From: Rostratula benghalensis
Lineage: Eukaryota; Chordata; Aves; Charadriiformes; Rostratulidae
Assembly (NCBI GenBank): GCA_013399305.1
Contig: VXAI01000009.1
Coordinates: 231,932-295,931 of the forward strand
Reading direction: 5' to 3'
DNA length: 64,000 bases
Part shown: one piece after another, positions 62,901-64,000 of the stretch
How the letters are laid out: the number at the start of each line of letters is the position of its first letter
Position numbering within the stretch: position 1 is the first letter of the stretch
The notes under the pieces: model-generated
What the model was told of the DNA's origin: nothing
Database searches by the model: none
What the model saw: only the letters and a program-made list of their open reading frames with translations
Translations under genes and position numbers: made by a program

Positions 62901-63744
62901 AACTGGCTTATAATTGATGGTTTCTGAAGCAGTATCTCTGTCAGCAATTGAACATCAACTCTCTTGGGTCCAACCTTGGGAAAAAGATTTCTTGTCTGCC
63001 TCTAAGAAGCTTGCTATTAACCAGTACATGTGATAATGCTGTATTTGGCATGCTGGTGATATGTAATATTTCATGAACAGTTATAGCTGACAGAAATTCC
63101 ACTGAATCACTGTCGTCTGAAGTCAGATTTTAATTCTGCAGACAAAGTCTTTGCACATGCAAATTTTTCTTTGATGTCAGCTCTGTGTTGCCATAGCATT
63201 TGGGTGCACGGAACCGATGCATTCATTAGCTTTGTACGCTGAGCGTAAAAACAGTCTCTGCCTAGGAAATGAGTGCTGGTATGTAGAGTACAGATTTCCT
63301 CAAGTCTGAAATCCTCACAGTGTGAATCAAAGGTTGCAGCTACGTGTAAGACACCAAGAATGTGAATCTGATTTCCTAGGAACAAGGCTCAGTCTACGAC
63401 CACTAAATGGCAAGCTACTAAAGCCATTAGGTAGCAAAGTGGACTGCTGAGAGCAGCCTGCAACCATTTCTTTGTTATTACAGAAATGTTTCCAGTATAT
63501 TGCTTCCATCCATACTAAAAACTACAACATCTGGCTCAGATATTTCATATATTTTATGGTATAGTGGAGCATCAAGGCATATGGTAGTAAAATACCCAAT
63601 TGTTCTACCCATTTTACTTCTTTTGCTGGGCATTCAGATTAATTTGCAATGGGTTCTGTAGCTCCATGGAAGTGGTGTATTTTCCTCTACATATTTTTTG
63701 AGTTGGCTGAAGTTATGTTTTGAGGGTGGAGTTTTTTGTGTTTG
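59930..63744. other. Non-coding interval with possible conserved-element-like patches
   Basis: Mostly featureless. Around 61.60-61.78 kb the sequence is rich in homeodomain-type motifs (TGATTGACA at 61761-61769, ATTAGCGA at 61723-61730). Around 63.15 kb an octamer ATGCAAAT (63157-63164) is followed by CTTTGATG (63169-63176). Both would fit vertebrate enhancers but prove nothing alone. The GC-richer block 62.18-62.76 kb holds overlapping short frames with no recognised product. Confidence 0.4.
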
Positions 63745-63777
63745 TTTCTTTTTTTTCTTTTTTCTTTTTCCTCTTTC
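63745..63777. repeat. Pyrimidine-rich T/C tract
   Basis: T runs broken by single C residues, ending CCTCTTTCAG. It lies about 60 bases from the CR1 fragment at the window edge. Confidence 0.75.
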
Positions 63778-63838
63778 AGTACTGTTTTTTACTCATCTGG
63801 CTTTAAACCCCATATGAAATGGTTGCACATCTTGAACC

Positions 63839-64000
63839 TGTCCTGTTGCTGGGCACCACTGAAAAAAGTCTTGCACCTCTTCTTGATGCTGCCCTTTATA
63901 TACTTATAAGCACTGATGAGATCCCTCCTCAGCCTTCTCTTCTCCGGGCTAAACAGACCCAGGTCACTCAGCCATTCCTCATAAAAAAGATGCTCCATTC
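63839..64000 (-). mobile_element. CR1 LINE fragment, minus strand, cut by window end
   Basis: On the minus strand the frame (63789-63998) reads MEHLFYEEWLSDLGLFSPEK, RRLRRDLISAYKYIKG and then SGAQQQDRF. This is the CR1 ORF2 segment that follows the RATKMI-GLEHL motif in the other copies. The element continues beyond the right edge of the window. On its 3' side similarity stops at about 63839, just after the DR motif. The C-terminal codons, untranslated region and ATTCTATG tail expected further left are missing. Confidence 0.88.

Overview
This is a stretch of vertebrate nuclear DNA, almost certainly from a bird. It is AT-rich, has no dense array of coding frames, and its recognisable content is repeats. 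At least nine fragments of CR1, the dominant LINE of birds and reptiles, are present. They show the CR1 reverse-transcriptase C-terminal protein sequence and the ATTCT(A/G)TG-type 3' tail. Three solitary retroviral long terminal repeats (LTRs) belong to types I recognise from bird genomes. The LTR beginning TGGTTTAGCCCC and ending CCAGCACA is one I associate with Neoaves, so a neoavian bird is my best guess, but that is inference.

Layout. Positions 1-21.5 kb hold no mobile element I can recognise: only simple repeats, a strong G-quadruplex motif on the minus strand near 9.37 kb, and one weak minus-strand exon candidate near 11.4 kb. At 21.5-22.9 kb a CR1 with an open C-terminal frame is followed by a solo LTR with a TATA box. 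A CR1 lies at 28.6 kb. A cluster of two CR1 copies and a small inverted CR1 scrap spans 31.8-33.9 kb. At 38.16-38.35 kb a 95-base block occurs twice around a single N, which looks like an assembly join. At 41.5-43.0 kb an LTR lies directly upstream of the longest CR1 piece, whose 3' end breaks off into three back-to-back perfect hairpins. A minus-strand first-exon candidate of 101 codons lies near 51.2 kb. CR1 copies follow at 54.5 and 57.2 kb, a solo LTR at 59.35-59.92 kb has a 10-base direct flanking repeat, and a minus-strand CR1 runs off the right edge.

No complete protein gene, rRNA, tRNA, CRISPR or operon is visible. The window is best read as intergenic DNA or the interior of large introns. 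The coding candidates (51.2 kb minus, 11.4 kb minus, 53.2 kb plus) rest on frame openness and splice-like signals only, and I do not recognise their products. I found no convincing new functional system. The most unusual items are the triple hairpin at the broken end of the 42-kb CR1, the 15-base inverted repeat with three GCATTAGC cores near 54.1 kb, the 10-base repeat around the 59-kb LTR, and the unassigned 101-codon exon candidate.
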